Source: Magnetococcus sp. PR-3 (GTDB lineage: Bacteria > Pseudomonadota > Magnetococcia > Magnetococcales > Magnetococcaceae). Taken from it: 64,000 bases of DNA. The stretch is from positions 62,001-126,000 of the forward strand of contig NZ_JBAHUQ010000009.1 in NCBI RefSeq assembly GCF_036689865.1. The letters run 5' to 3'. Below are positions 47,037 to 56,240 of the stretch, in pieces. The position numbers were made by a program, and so were the translations under genes. The notes beneath the pieces are model-generated. The model was not told the origin of the DNA, did no database searches, and saw only the letters and a program-made list of their open reading frames with translations. The first letter of the stretch is position 1. The number at the start of each line of letters is the position of its first letter.

Positions 47037-47462
47037 GAATATAACCAAACCTAACACGCTTTCTTGGCCAACACCGCCCTTCGCCAGCCTATCCTCGTTG
47101 CACAATACCTCATAGAAACAGTACTTTCCCCCCATGCTGACCCATAAACCTTCACCACCATGTAATATTTTGCTTAACACACGTCACAATAGGTAACCAA
47201 ACACTCTTTTTTGCAAGAATATATATGCAAGCACCTAAATATAAAGCACTTCTAAATCCTGCAAAAAAGCAGCCTTAACCCTTGTTAATATAAGGGTTTT
47301 TTAATACGGACAAAATCAAACAATGCACTTTCCTGCAGCGCCTAAATAAGGTAATACTTACATAACATTCATCAAATTTTTTGCCATTCCATAGGATCTA
47401 CCACCGTTAAGAGCGGTTGGGGAAAACCGGAAGCGGCGCCCCTGCTTTAAGGAGTTGCGACA
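47037..47462. other. AT-rich non-coding region with an orphan terminator
   Basis: No credible gene. Near 47277-47302 AACCCTT / AAGGGTT forms a short stem followed by a T-run, a terminator with no gene in front of it, so a small RNA may end here. The promoter of the cytochrome gene probably lies after it. Confidence 0.4.
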
Positions 47463-47966
47463 ATGAAACTCAATCCCTTACCCCTCCTGGTTGCGGGCCT
47501 GGTCTGGCTGGTCAGCAGCAGTGCCTGGGCCGCCCCTTTTCCAGCTGATTGGGCCAGCTGGCATCAAGCAACCACCCCCCTCACCCAAATTGGGGCTTTG
47601 CCTGGTTGTGAAGCCGATGTTTCGGCGTTTCCCCCTATTTATCAAGAGACCGTCGCCACCTACTGCAACGTTAAACCAGGTGGCCCGGGTAAAGTGGGTA
47701 TTCTGATCAGCCCAACTGCGATGGATGCCTTTAAATCCCGCCAAGGGGGGTTTAAGGATGGTCCACAGATGATTTTGCATCTACAGGATCTCAAAGTGCT
47801 GTTCCTCACCTACTACCAAAATGGTCAAGCCGAGTATGCGGTATTTACCGAAGATGGTAAGGACATTACCGCGGCTTCAGGTCCGCTCTCCGCTGAGACG
47901 TGCAAAGTGTGCCACACCGGATACGAGGCCTTTTGTGTCCATGGTCAGTGTGGCCAAGCCAAATAA
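47463..47966 (+). CDS. Secreted monoheme cytochrome, P460-like
   Basis: A 167-residue protein with a signal peptide (cleaved near AWA, residue 23) and one heme c motif, CKVCH at residues 147-151, close to the C-terminus. The C-terminal heme, the DWASWHQA start and the overall length resemble cytochrome P460 and cytochrome c'-beta proteins, which handle hydroxylamine or NO. Two extra Cys pairs (GCEAD, YCNV, FCVHGQC) are unusual. The gene ends 56 bp before a chemoreceptor gene on the same strand. Family assignment is by layout and motif only. Confidence 0.6.
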   Translation: MKLNPLPLLVAGLVWLVSSSAWAAPFPADWASWHQATTPLTQIGALPGCEADVSAFPPIYQETVATYCNVKPGGPGKVGILISPTAMDAFKSRQGGFKDGPQMILHLQDLKVLFLTYYQNGQAEYAVFTEDGKDITAASGPLSAETCKVCHTGYEAFCVHGQCGQAK

Positions 47967-48022
47967 CCGTTTAACACCGTTATAACCATCTTTGAGCATT
48001 GGCTTTTATGGGGGACAGACCC

Positions 48023-50347
48023 ATGGGGTTTGGCATAAAATCTCTACCCGGCGTGGTCATGGGCGCGGCACTGGTGCCACTGGTCATTGCCCTGATCATT
48101 GTCAGCACCTTTCGCTACCACCATGATCGGGACAGTGAGCAGCAGCGCCTGTATGAGACCGCCTATATCTCTCTGGCCCCCATAAAAAGCCAGGCAAGCA
48201 ACGCCATTAATGGCGCTAACAGCATGCTTTTGCGTGCCAAAAATGCTCAATTACTGTATGCGGCCAACCCCAACCTTATTCAACTTCGTTTAAAGGGAAA
48301 GAGCCAAAAAATTCCCGCCACCCCTTTTGCCCCAGAACAGCCCCCAAAAGCTATGTCCCAGCTCTACCACGCCAAAGGGCAGAGCAAGCTACCCTGGCCA
48401 CAGCAACCTCAAATGGGCATTCACTGGGATCTTAAGGGCTTTACCCTGCACATTACCGAGCCCCTAAAAGATGTAAAAAACGGGGGGACCATTGAAGCGA
48501 TCTTCCGGGTGGATGATCTGCGAGATGTCGGCAGCCGCGTGTTGACCAATGTACTCCTGGCCTCTGCGGTGGCCTTGCTCTCGGCACTGGCGGTGATCTT
48601 TTATGTCGGCTGGCGTTTACGGCGTAACGCCTGCGGTATGGTTGAAAAAATCAGTGCCATTGCTGAGACCTTTGCCCTGCACCAGCGTATACCCGATCAA
48701 CACCTGCGTGAGTTTAAGCAGATCTCCTTAAGCATCAACACTCTTCTGGATAAATTTCAGACGGTTGTGCGTTCCGTTATCTTGCAGTCAGATACCATTG
48801 AGGCGTGTGTTAAAGAGCTGGTGAACGTTAAGGATGCCCTGGACGAAGATACCCAAAAGACCGACCAAGTGGCGGTTAATGTGCACACAGAGAACCAAAA
48901 CCTTGGGGATAAAATTCACCATATTGGTCAAGCTGTGGGGAACGCCCTAGCCAGCTTGGAGCAGATCGACCGTTCCACCGGCAACCTGTCTGGGGATATT
49001 GACCAAATCGCCAACCGGGCCAGTGGTGCCCAACAGAACATGACCGTTATGGCGATGGCGGCCCAGAATATGTCGGGGAATATCAGTGGTGTACGGGAGA
49101 GCTTGGACCATGTGAACCAATCGGTCTCGCATGTGACCAGCGCGGTTAACCAGATGGATCAAGCACTGGGCGCGGTACGGGACCGCAGTAATCTGGCCAA
49201 TGAGCAGGCCAACCATGTGGAACAGATTACCGGCCAAGCGGCGGATGTTATGAAAACCCTAACCAGTGTCTCACAAGAGATTGGTAAGTCGGTTAAAGTC
49301 ATCAACAACATTGCAGAACAGACCAACATGCTGGCCTTGAACGCCTCGATTGAAGCGGCAGGTGCCGGGGAGGCAGGCAAAGGTTTTTCTGTGGTTGCCA
49401 ATGAGGTAAAAGAGCTGGCGGGTGAGACATCCAAAGCCACACAGATGATTGCCAACCGGGTTGAAGCGGTTCAACAAAGTGTGAGCACAGCCAGTTATGC
49501 GGTGGGGGAAATCACAGAAGGTGTACAGGAAATTCGCCGCGCCAATGAACAAATCTTTGACTCTGTCGAGGAGCAAACCAGTGCCATTGGTGAGATCGTC
49601 GCCTCCATGCGCTCGGTGGATGATGCCACCAATGAGGTTACCCATAACGCCGAAGCCCTGGAACAGGCTGCACAAGAGGTGGTACAGGTCTCCCATGAAG
49701 GGGCGGATAGTGTAACGGCCATTGCCAACATCACCACCACGGTGGTTAAGGATAGCCAACAGGTTGCGGAAGAGACCCGCCGTGCCCGTAAGCTGGTGGA
49801 AGATATTCATGATGCCGCCCAACATAACGCCCAAACCTCTGAAACCGTTCATGGACAGATGGCACACCTGTCCAAATTGGTCTCCTATATTGGAGGATCG
49901 GTTAACTACTTTGTGCTGCTCTCAGAGGTTATTCAGGGGACATCCCTTGCTCTTAAAGATGCCAAAGAGGGGCTCGACGCAGGCACCCCACCCTTTGCCA
50001 TTGGGGATGTCAAAGGTAGCCACCTTGCTTGGTTAAACACCTTGGAGAGCATGATCCATGGACGGAGCGAGGCCAAACTGGGGGTGATCTCGGATCGTCA
50101 TCAATGCGGCTTTGGCCAATGGTACGATCAACAAAGCGCCGAGCAATTTAACGACAGCGCACTGTTTAACCAAGTGGATCAAACCCACGTAAAGATCCAC
50201 CAGTTGGCCCACCAAGTGACCGAGACCCTGGTTCAACAAAAGGATGTGGATCAGGCGACCAACCTGGCCAAAGAGTATCACCAGTTGTGTGATCACCTGT
50301 TTGAGCAGCTGGATAGCCTTTATCTAAGTGGCCGCAAAGAGTCGTAA
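48023..50347 (+). CDS. Methyl-accepting chemotaxis protein with a C-terminal CZB domain
   Basis: A 774-residue transmembrane chemoreceptor: one N-terminal helix, a periplasmic segment of about 130 residues, a second helix near residues 175-200, a cytoplasmic coiled coil with the signalling tip ([23 protein letters not shown], about 431-453) and a C-terminal zinc-binding CZB domain. The latter has HLAWLN (His near 667) and [10 protein letters not shown] (Cys near 694). CZB domains sense zinc or redox-active chlorine species in known receptors. The ATG at 48023 with GGGGGAC seven bases upstream is the best start; ATGs at 48008 and a TTG at 47999 are in frame. The preceding secreted cytochrome may provide the signal. 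Confidence 0.9.
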   Translation: MGFGIKSLPGVVMGAALVPLVIALIIVSTFRYHHDRDSEQQRLYETAYISLAPIKSQASNAINGANSMLLRAKNAQLLYAANPNLIQLRLKGKSQKIPATPFAPEQPPKAMSQLYHAKGQSKLPWPQQPQMGIHWDLKGFTLHITEPLKDVKNGGTIEAIFRVDDLRDVGSRVLTNVLLASAVALLSALAVIFYVGWRLRRNACGMVEKISAIAETFALHQRIPDQHLREFKQISLSINTLLDKFQTVVRSVILQSDTIEACVKELVNVKDALDEDTQKTDQVAVNVHTENQNLGDKIHHIGQAVGNALASLEQIDRSTGNLSGDIDQIANRASGAQQNMTVMAMAAQNMSGNISGVRESLDHVNQSVSHVTSAVNQMDQALGAVRDRSNLANEQANHVEQITGQAADVMKTLTSVSQEIGKSVKVINNIAEQTNMLALNASIEAAGAGEAGKGFSVVANEVKELAGETSKATQMIANRVEAVQQSVSTASYAVGEITEGVQEIRRANEQIFDSVEEQTSAIGEIVASMRSVDDATNEVTHNAEALEQAAQEVVQVSHEGADSVTAIANITTTVVKDSQQVAEETRRARKLVEDIHDAAQHNAQTSETVHGQMAHLSKLVSYIGGSVNYFVLLSEVIQGTSLALKDAKEGLDAGTPPFAIGDVKGSHLAWLNTLESMIHGRSEAKLGVISDRHQCGFGQWYDQQSAEQFNDSALFNQVDQTHVKIHQLAHQVTETLVQQKDVDQATNLAKEYHQLCDHLFEQLDSLYLSGRKES

Positions 50348-50429
50348 GCGCCCCTACCCTACACCGCCCCCCCTGTAAACCATACACGGTGGCGGGGGTT
50401 TCACCGACCTCTCCAGCCCATGTCCGGCT

Positions 50430-50750
50430 AAAAGTTATCCACAGTTTTATACAGAGCTGTGGATAACTTTGTGGATAACTGCGCCCAGCCTAAACATACC
50501 AACTCAGCCCCCATTTCCATTTTTTTTCCACACCCCAGGGGAGAATTCCCCAGCTTCTGTGGAAGAGGCTGTGGAAAACTCTTGAAGAAACAAGCTAACC
50601 ATCTGTTTTTAAAAGGCAGAGAACTTTTTGCCTGTTTTTTAATCACCTTGCAAAAACGAGGGAAAATCCTGTTTTTCCACATCTTTTCCACATCTTTTCC
50701 ACATCTTTTCCACAGTTATCCACAGGCTGTGGATAAAGCTGTGGATAAAG
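50430..50750. other. Dense DnaA-box cluster: candidate replication origin
   Basis: Six perfect TTATCCACA boxes occur: 50435-50443 (+), 50458-50466 (-), 50470-50478 (-), 50716-50724 (+), 50728-50736 (-) and 50740-50748 (-). Related TTTTCCACA/TGTGGAAAA words appear at 50524-50532, 50570-50578 and in a tandem 11-mer TTTTCCACATC (50673-50683, 50684-50694, 50695-50705, then a partial). Between the clusters is AT-rich sequence suited to unwinding. This layout is that of oriC. No dnaA gene is in the window. Confidence 0.7.
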
Positions 50751-50823
50751 TTCTTGAGGCGGGAGGGTTCCCCCCCGAATCGGCAGCCACAAGCTTTTAC
50801 TTTAATCTTTTTATAGCAACACG

Positions 50824-52194
50824 TTAGGCAACAGGCACGGCCAGTAACTGGCGGTTTTCAACATCCACCCCTGTGATCTTAACTGTCTGCAATTGCCCCG
50901 GTTGTGCTTGGGCATTTGCCACGGCGACATCCAGAAAAGCATCGGTTTTGCCCAAAACCAGCCCCTTTTGGTTGGTTTGCTCCACCAACACACGTTGGGA
51001 TGTCCCTACCCGAGCCTGGGCAACCTCTGTCCACACCTGTTTGCCGACCTCGGCCAACTGTTTGGCCCGCGCTTTAATCTCTTGATCCGCGACCCGGAAA
51101 CGGCGGGGAATCTCTGTTGCGGGGGTATCTGGTCGATCGGAGTAACGGAAGATGTGCAGCAGGGGAATTTGCAACTGCTCGATCAGGTTACAGCTCTGCT
51201 CAAAGGCCTCTGTGGTCTCGGTGGGAAAGCCCACAATGACATCAGCCCCCAACACTAGCTCTGGTCTAACGGCCCGCAGACGTTGAACACGATCGATCAG
51301 CGCGGCCCGGTTACTGCCCCGGTGCATGCGTTTAAGCACCATATCATCCCCAGATTGCATAGAGAGATGCAGATGAGGGCATAAACGAGGTTCCCGCCCC
51401 ATAAGGGCCACAAACGCCTCATCAATATCCATAGGGTCGATGGAAGAGATACGGATACGGGGCAGATCTTTAAGCGTGAGCAGTGTTTCCACCAGCTGGG
51501 CCAGTGACCACCCCTGCCCCAGCTCTCGCCCATAACTGCCCAGGTCAATTCCCGTTAAGACCAGCTCTTGGTAGCCCCCCTGTACAAAGGTTTGGGCCTG
51601 ATCCTTCACCCATTGGGGGGATTGAGAGCGGGAGGCCCCCCGCACCGAGGGGATTAAACAGAAAGTGCAGCGTTTATCACAACCATTTTGCACCTGAACA
51701 AAGGCTCTGGCTTGCCCTTTAAAGGCATCTGGAGAGATCAACGGGCCATCTGGGGTTGGGGCATCCTCTTCGGTTAACGGGGTCCGGTCCATGGGGGCGA
51801 CATGTTGGCTTGGCTGCTGGGGTACCTCTTTGGCATCCAGAATGGCCAGCTCTTGGCGGATCCCTTTTTTCTCCTGGTTACCAAAGACCAGTTCAACACC
51901 GGGCAGGTCGGCCAACACCTCTGGATTACGCTGGGCATAACATCCTGTCACCAGAATACGGGCACCGGGGTTGTCCCGTCCGATACGACGGATCTGTTTA
52001 CGGGCCTGGCTATCGCTCTCAGCGGTCACGGAACATGTGTTGACGATAACCACTTGTGGGGTATCCCCCGCTTCTGCGCGGGTATAGCCTGCCTGAGCGG
52101 CTTCAGCCTGCATGGCGGCCCCTTCAAACTGGTTAACACGGCAACCCATATTAATGATTGAGAGTGGTTTTTTTGTATCTTTGGGGTCATCCAT
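50824..52194 (-). CDS. mtaB: tRNA t6A37 methylthiotransferase MtaB
   Basis: A 456-residue radical SAM enzyme. The N-terminal cluster uses Cys in MGCRVNQFE, VNTCSVT and GCYAQR, and the radical SAM cluster is CDKRCTFCLIP. The GCRVNQ form of the first motif and the C-terminal TRAM-like end indicate MtaB rather than MiaB or RimO. It adds a methylthio group to t6A at tRNA position 37. It is divergent from the nucleotidyltransferase gene and ends next to the DnaA-box cluster. Confidence 0.93.
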   Translation of the reverse strand: MDDPKDTKKPLSIINMGCRVNQFEGAAMQAEAAQAGYTRAEAGDTPQVVIVNTCSVTAESDSQARKQIRRIGRDNPGARILVTGCYAQRNPEVLADLPGVELVFGNQEKKGIRQELAILDAKEVPQQPSQHVAPMDRTPLTEEDAPTPDGPLISPDAFKGQARAFVQVQNGCDKRCTFCLIPSVRGASRSQSPQWVKDQAQTFVQGGYQELVLTGIDLGSYGRELGQGWSLAQLVETLLTLKDLPRIRISSIDPMDIDEAFVALMGREPRLCPHLHLSMQSGDDMVLKRMHRGSNRAALIDRVQRLRAVRPELVLGADVIVGFPTETTEAFEQSCNLIEQLQIPLLHIFRYSDRPDTPATEIPRRFRVADQEIKARAKQLAEVGKQVWTEVAQARVGTSQRVLVEQTNQKGLVLGKTDAFLDVAVANAQAQPGQLQTVKITGVDVENRQLLAVPVA

Positions 52195-52291
52195 CTTGAC
52201 GAAATGTCCCTATTGACCTAACGTTGAACCAACAGGCAGCCATGAGCTGCCTTTTTCTTCCCTTTTTTTGCTACAGCGGGCCATACGTACC

Positions 52292-53707
52292 ATGTCTTCG
52301 GCGCTGCGCAACGGTTTTTCCCCATTTGTACAGAATCTTCTGGATGATCTGCACTGGATTGTGGGTCCCATCTATATGGTAGGTGGTGGTCTACGGGACA
52401 GTCTGCGTCACCGGTTTACGGCCCATGAGCTGGATTTGGTGGTTTTAAAGCCTCTGGATCAGTGTCGTGAACTGTTACAGAAGGCTGGTTACCACGCGGT
52501 GGTTCAGGGGCAACGACCTAATACTCTTATTCTACCGTTAAAACGGCAGGAGCCCCCTAACAATATTAATATCGCCTGCTGCTGCGGTGGCGTAAAGGCG
52601 GATCGTGGTATTGAGGAGGATCTGCGTCATCGTGACATTACCGTAAACGCCATGGCCTATACCTGGCCGGATGGCCCGGTCATTGATCCTTTTAACGGTG
52701 TTAAGGATCTGGAAGAAGATCGCATTCGCCTGGTGGATGGTGAAGCGACGGTTCGTGAAGATCCTTTACGTGCTTTACGTTTTTTCCGGTTTATTATCCA
52801 GTTGGTGGGTGAGCCTGACCCGGAAGATCTTAATGCGGCTGCGCGGACCACCCTTTATCAGGTACAGCCTGAGTTACTGCGGGGAGAGACTGACCGTATA
52901 CTCTCGTTACCTTTACGGGACAAACGTAGTCAGCACTATATCTTTGAGTTGTTTAAAACACCACTGGGCAAGGATCTTTTACCGGAGTTTTCTCCCCTGA
53001 AGGCTTTTCCTGAGATACCGGGCTCTAAAGAGACGGTTTGGGAGAATGCGCTTAATACCATGTTATTGCTCTCACCTCCACAGGGGGGGGAGGAGATCTC
53101 CTTACTGGATTTACGTTGGGCGGCTTTGCTTCATCAATTGGGCAAACCGGCTGCGGCCCGTTGGGATGAGCATGGTTTGGTGAGTGGTTATGGTATTCAT
53201 CGGGATCATTCGGTTAGGCGTAGTGCTAAGGTTTTACAGCGGCTTGCGTTTACCAAGCGTCGTCAGCGGCGTATTTTGACGATGATTCAGTATATGGAGA
53301 TGCCGTTTCCGCCTGGTGAACGTATGTTGCGGCGTATGATTAACCAGAATGTACCGATTGAGGGTGTGTTTCGGTTATTACGTGCTAAAGCGGAGGCGAC
53401 CCATAGCACGGTTCAGAGCGACACACAGATCCACGATACCTTTCAGCACCTTATGCGTCGCTGCAAGCAATTACGAGAGCGTTTAAACGCCCCTGCACCT
53501 GAGGAGTTAAATCTAACGGGGGGGGATTTAATTGATATGGTTCGTGCTGAGCCGGGTCCATGGATTAACCAGCTTCAGAACCATTTGGTTTTGTGGATTC
53601 AAAAAGATCCTCGTCGCAATCAGCCTGAGCGTTTGAGTGAGGAGGTTCAAAATTGGGTTGTGAATCATCCAAATTTGGATCAGATTGCGCCGGGCTCGAC
53701 CTTTTAG
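52292..53707 (+). CDS. CCA-adding enzyme / poly(A) polymerase family protein
   Basis: A 471-residue class II nucleotidyltransferase. MVGGGLRDSL carries the GGxxRD-type motif; the metal dyad appears as HELDLVV (E-x-D rather than the usual D-x-D). RDITVNAMAY, IDPFNGVKDLEEDRIRLV and REDPLRALRFFRF are the canonical downstream motifs, and the C-terminal part includes an HD-like RDHSVRRS region. It either matures tRNA 3' ends or polyadenylates RNA. The ATG at 52292 is chosen; a TTG at 52268 is also in frame. No ribosome site is obvious for either. Confidence 0.88.
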   Translation: MSSALRNGFSPFVQNLLDDLHWIVGPIYMVGGGLRDSLRHRFTAHELDLVVLKPLDQCRELLQKAGYHAVVQGQRPNTLILPLKRQEPPNNINIACCCGGVKADRGIEEDLRHRDITVNAMAYTWPDGPVIDPFNGVKDLEEDRIRLVDGEATVREDPLRALRFFRFIIQLVGEPDPEDLNAAARTTLYQVQPELLRGETDRILSLPLRDKRSQHYIFELFKTPLGKDLLPEFSPLKAFPEIPGSKETVWENALNTMLLLSPPQGGEEISLLDLRWAALLHQLGKPAAARWDEHGLVSGYGIHRDHSVRRSAKVLQRLAFTKRRQRRILTMIQYMEMPFPPGERMLRRMINQNVPIEGVFRLLRAKAEATHSTVQSDTQIHDTFQHLMRRCKQLRERLNAPAPEELNLTGGDLIDMVRAEPGPWINQLQNHLVLWIQKDPRRNQPERLSEEVQNWVVNHPNLDQIAPGSTF

Positions 53708-53742
53708 TCTCAGGTAAACGGGTGGTCTATATGTGACTTGCG

Positions 53743-53816
53743 GGTCCAGGGGCCGCGGCCTCTGGTGGGTCCAGGGCGAAGCCTGGCAGGTCCAGGACGG
53801 CGTCCTGGTGGGCCAC
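53743..53816. repeat. Three CCAGG...CCTGG palindromes in tandem
   Basis: Three short hairpins follow one another, all of the form GGTCCAGGN...CCTGG (CCAGGGGCCGCGGCCTCTGG, CCAGGGCGAAGCCTGG, CCAGGACGGCGTCCTGG). They resemble interspersed REP-like palindromes common in proteobacterial genomes. Confidence 0.65.
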
Positions 53817-53859
53817 CGGCCCAAGTTCTTTTCCACTAAGCGTAAGCCAAGCGCTCACT

Positions 53860-54905
53860 TCACCGACTTTTCCAAGCCTCGTATCCGGTACTTGGATCGT
53901 ACACGACAGCATCCCCACCTACCGCACGTTAAAGCGATGGGATACGAGGCTTTACTAGCGATGTGAGCCCTTTCGGGCGAACGGGCGGTCACCCATGACA
54001 GACTTGGAATATCCTCCCATGACCCCGCTTATGCGGTGTCCGACATGCCCCCAGACAGATGATAACTCCCACCACGACCCAAGCAGACATCCCGCACCTG
54101 TTGGATCAAGCCTCGTATCCGGTACTTGGGTTGTACACGACAGCATCCCCACCTACCGCACGCTCAAGCGATGGGATACGAGGCTTTACTAGCGATGTGA
54201 GCCCTTTCGGGCGAACGGGCGGTCACCCCATGACAGGCTTGGAACAGCCTCCCATTACCCAACCTATTGAGCCCTTTCGGGCGAACGGGCGGTCACCCCA
54301 TAACAGGCTTGGAACAGCCTCCCATGACCCCGCTTATGCGGTGTCCGACATACCCCCCAGACAGATGATAACCCCCACCACGACCCAAGTAGATATCCCA
54401 CCCCTGTTTTTTCCAAGCCTAGTATCCGGTACTTGGATCGTACACGACAGCATCCCCACCTACCACACGCTCAAGCGATGGGATACGAGGCTTTACTAGC
54501 AATGTGAGCCCTTTCGGGCGAACGGGCGGTCACCCATGACAGACTTGGAACAGCCTCCCATTACCCCGCTTATGCGGTGCCCCGCAGACAGATGACAACC
54601 CCCACCACGACCCAAGCAGACATCCCGCAGCTGTTGGATCAAGCCTCGTATCCGGTACTTGTACCATACACAACAGCACCCCCACCTACCGCACGCTCAA
54701 GCGATGGGATACGAGGCTTTGCTCGCGATGTGAGCCCTTTCGGGCGAACGGGCGGTCACCCCATGACAGGCTTGGAACAGCCTCCCATTACCCAACGTAT
54801 GAGCCCCTTTGCACGAATGGGAGGTCAGCCATGACAGGCTTGGAACAGCCTCCCATTACCCAACGTATTGAGCCCTTTGCACGAACGGGCGGTCAGCCAT
54901 GACAG
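53860..54905. repeat. Four copies of a 79-bp hairpin element and seven copies of a 28-bp block
   Basis: AAGCCTCGTATCC and its inverse GGATACGAGGCTT flank a 53-54 nt conserved loop at 53874-53952, 54108-54186, 54415-54493 (one mismatch) and 54641-54719. The GAGCCCTTTCGGGCGAACGG block, with a GCCC/GGGC mini-hairpin, recurs at 53965, 54199, 54269, 54506, 54732 and, diverged, at 54801 and 54870. The element period is about 230-310 bp. No reading frame or protein family fits. Confidence 0.88.
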
Positions 54906-55190
54906 GCTTAGAGCGCACCGTCCCAAGCCCACAGGGGATGCCCAACCAAGCGCCCTACCCCATACAAACAGGATTACAGGGCATATCCATCGATCAAAAC
55001 AAGGCACGGTTTTACGGTTACTTCGACACCGCTTAAAGCACATAGACTCAAGGCAAAAAGAGAGGGCAACCGAGAACCGAGCGGCACCTTATGTTGGATG
55101 CGTACGGGCCCCATTGATCGTCATGCGCAACCGTAACCAAACGTTGGACATACCGAAGAAGGTGGGATGCATGCATTTTCCCCCCTAAGA
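54906..55190. other. Non-coding spacer downstream of the hairpin array
   Basis: No gene is supported. Short frames here lack ribosome sites. Nothing structural was recognised apart from the terminator further on. Confidence 0.4.
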
Positions 55191-55222
55191 GAAAGCGGGG
55201 CAGACACAACCATATAGACCCC

Positions 55223-55266
55223 AGATCGCCCCGCTCTTAATCTTCTTTGATTGAGCGGGGCGATCT
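55223..55266. terminator. Perfect 14-bp inverted repeat, probable terminator of the LOG gene
   Basis: AGATCGCCCCGCTC and GAGCGGGGCGATCT, extended inward by an AATC/GATT pairing. It lies 15 bp past the LOG gene stop on the minus strand. No clean T-run on either side, so it may also be a processing site. Confidence 0.65.
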
Positions 55267-55280
55267 AGGCATGCGCCGTT

Positions 55281-55970
55281 TTACACCGTCATCAAGCTAC
55301 GTTTGGTTTGGCGCTTTTCCAACGATGAGGAGAGTAAATAGTCGGTCACCACCTGAAGCGCCTCTTCCGGGGTATCGACAATTTTCACCAAGTTCATATC
55401 TTCTGGGCTGATGTTGCCCTCCTGCCCCAGCATTTTTTCACGAATCCACTCCAGCAAACCGGACCAGTAGTCAGAACCGTATAGCACAATGGGAAAACGC
55501 CCCAGCTTACCGGTTTGCTCCAAGGTTAGGGCCTCAAAGCACTCATCAAGGGTACCAAAGCCACCGGGGAAGATGATGATGGCATCCGCATACTTAGCGA
55601 ACATGAGCTTGCGCAGAAAAAAGTAACGGAACTCAAGGCTAATATCCTGATGGGTGTTGGGCGATTGCTCAAAAGGTAAGGAGATGTTCAACCCAACCGA
55701 GCTTCCGCCACGTCCATAACACCCTTTATTGGCGGCCTCCATAATACCTGGCCCCCCACCGGTAATAATGGAGATCCCTTTGGAAGAGAGTAAGGACGCA
55801 ACCTTCTCAGCGGCAATGTAATAGGGGCTATCCGACTTGGTCCGGGCACTGCCAAAGATGGTAACGGCCGACTTATTACCCAATTGGCGCAGTGTCTCAA
55901 TACCTTCAACCAACTCAGCCTGAATACGCAGTACTCGCCACGCTTCTGAAGTGACAAAATCTTCTGCCAT
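55281..55970 (-). CDS. LOG family Rossmann-fold protein
   Basis: A 229-residue protein with GGGPGIMEAANKG and PGGFGTLDE, the two motifs of the LOG/lysine-decarboxylase-like family; FGSAR starts the first strand. LOG enzymes release free bases from nucleoside 5'-monophosphates (cytokinin-activating type) or act on other nucleotides. The ATG at 55970 is preceded by GGAGGAAA and begins MAEDFV; an ATG at 56000 is in frame but lacks a ribosome site. It is a single gene. Confidence 0.9.
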   Translation of the reverse strand: MAEDFVTSEAWRVLRIQAELVEGIETLRQLGNKSAVTIFGSARTKSDSPYYIAAEKVASLLSSKGISIITGGGPGIMEAANKGCYGRGGSSVGLNISLPFEQSPNTHQDISLEFRYFFLRKLMFAKYADAIIIFPGGFGTLDECFEALTLEQTGKLGRFPIVLYGSDYWSGLLEWIREKMLGQEGNISPEDMNLVKIVDTPEEALQVVTDYLLSSSLEKRQTKRSLMTV

Positions 55971-56240
55971 GGTGTTTCCTCCCTGAGAATGAAAGCACAC
56001 CTTTTTTCGCCCGGTGGTGTGCCCACCTGTTTTTTAGTTTTTATCCACTGGGGGTACGCATTACATGATTGTGCCTAGAAAATGCGCCCAAAACCCATAT
56101 TCCTTTTTTAACCTTACAAGCATCTTACAGACATCAACAAACCAGCACCTAAAGACACCAAACAAACGATGCAAGCCCCCTAAGCACGCTGCCCAATGGT
56201 TTTGCGACTGCGGCGTTCATCAAACCAACCGATCACTCGG

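Noticed and set aside
53860-54905. CRISPR array or integron attC cassettes
   Set aside because: Repeats are too long with non-unique spacing, no cas or integrase gene is near, and the arms lack attC core sites.
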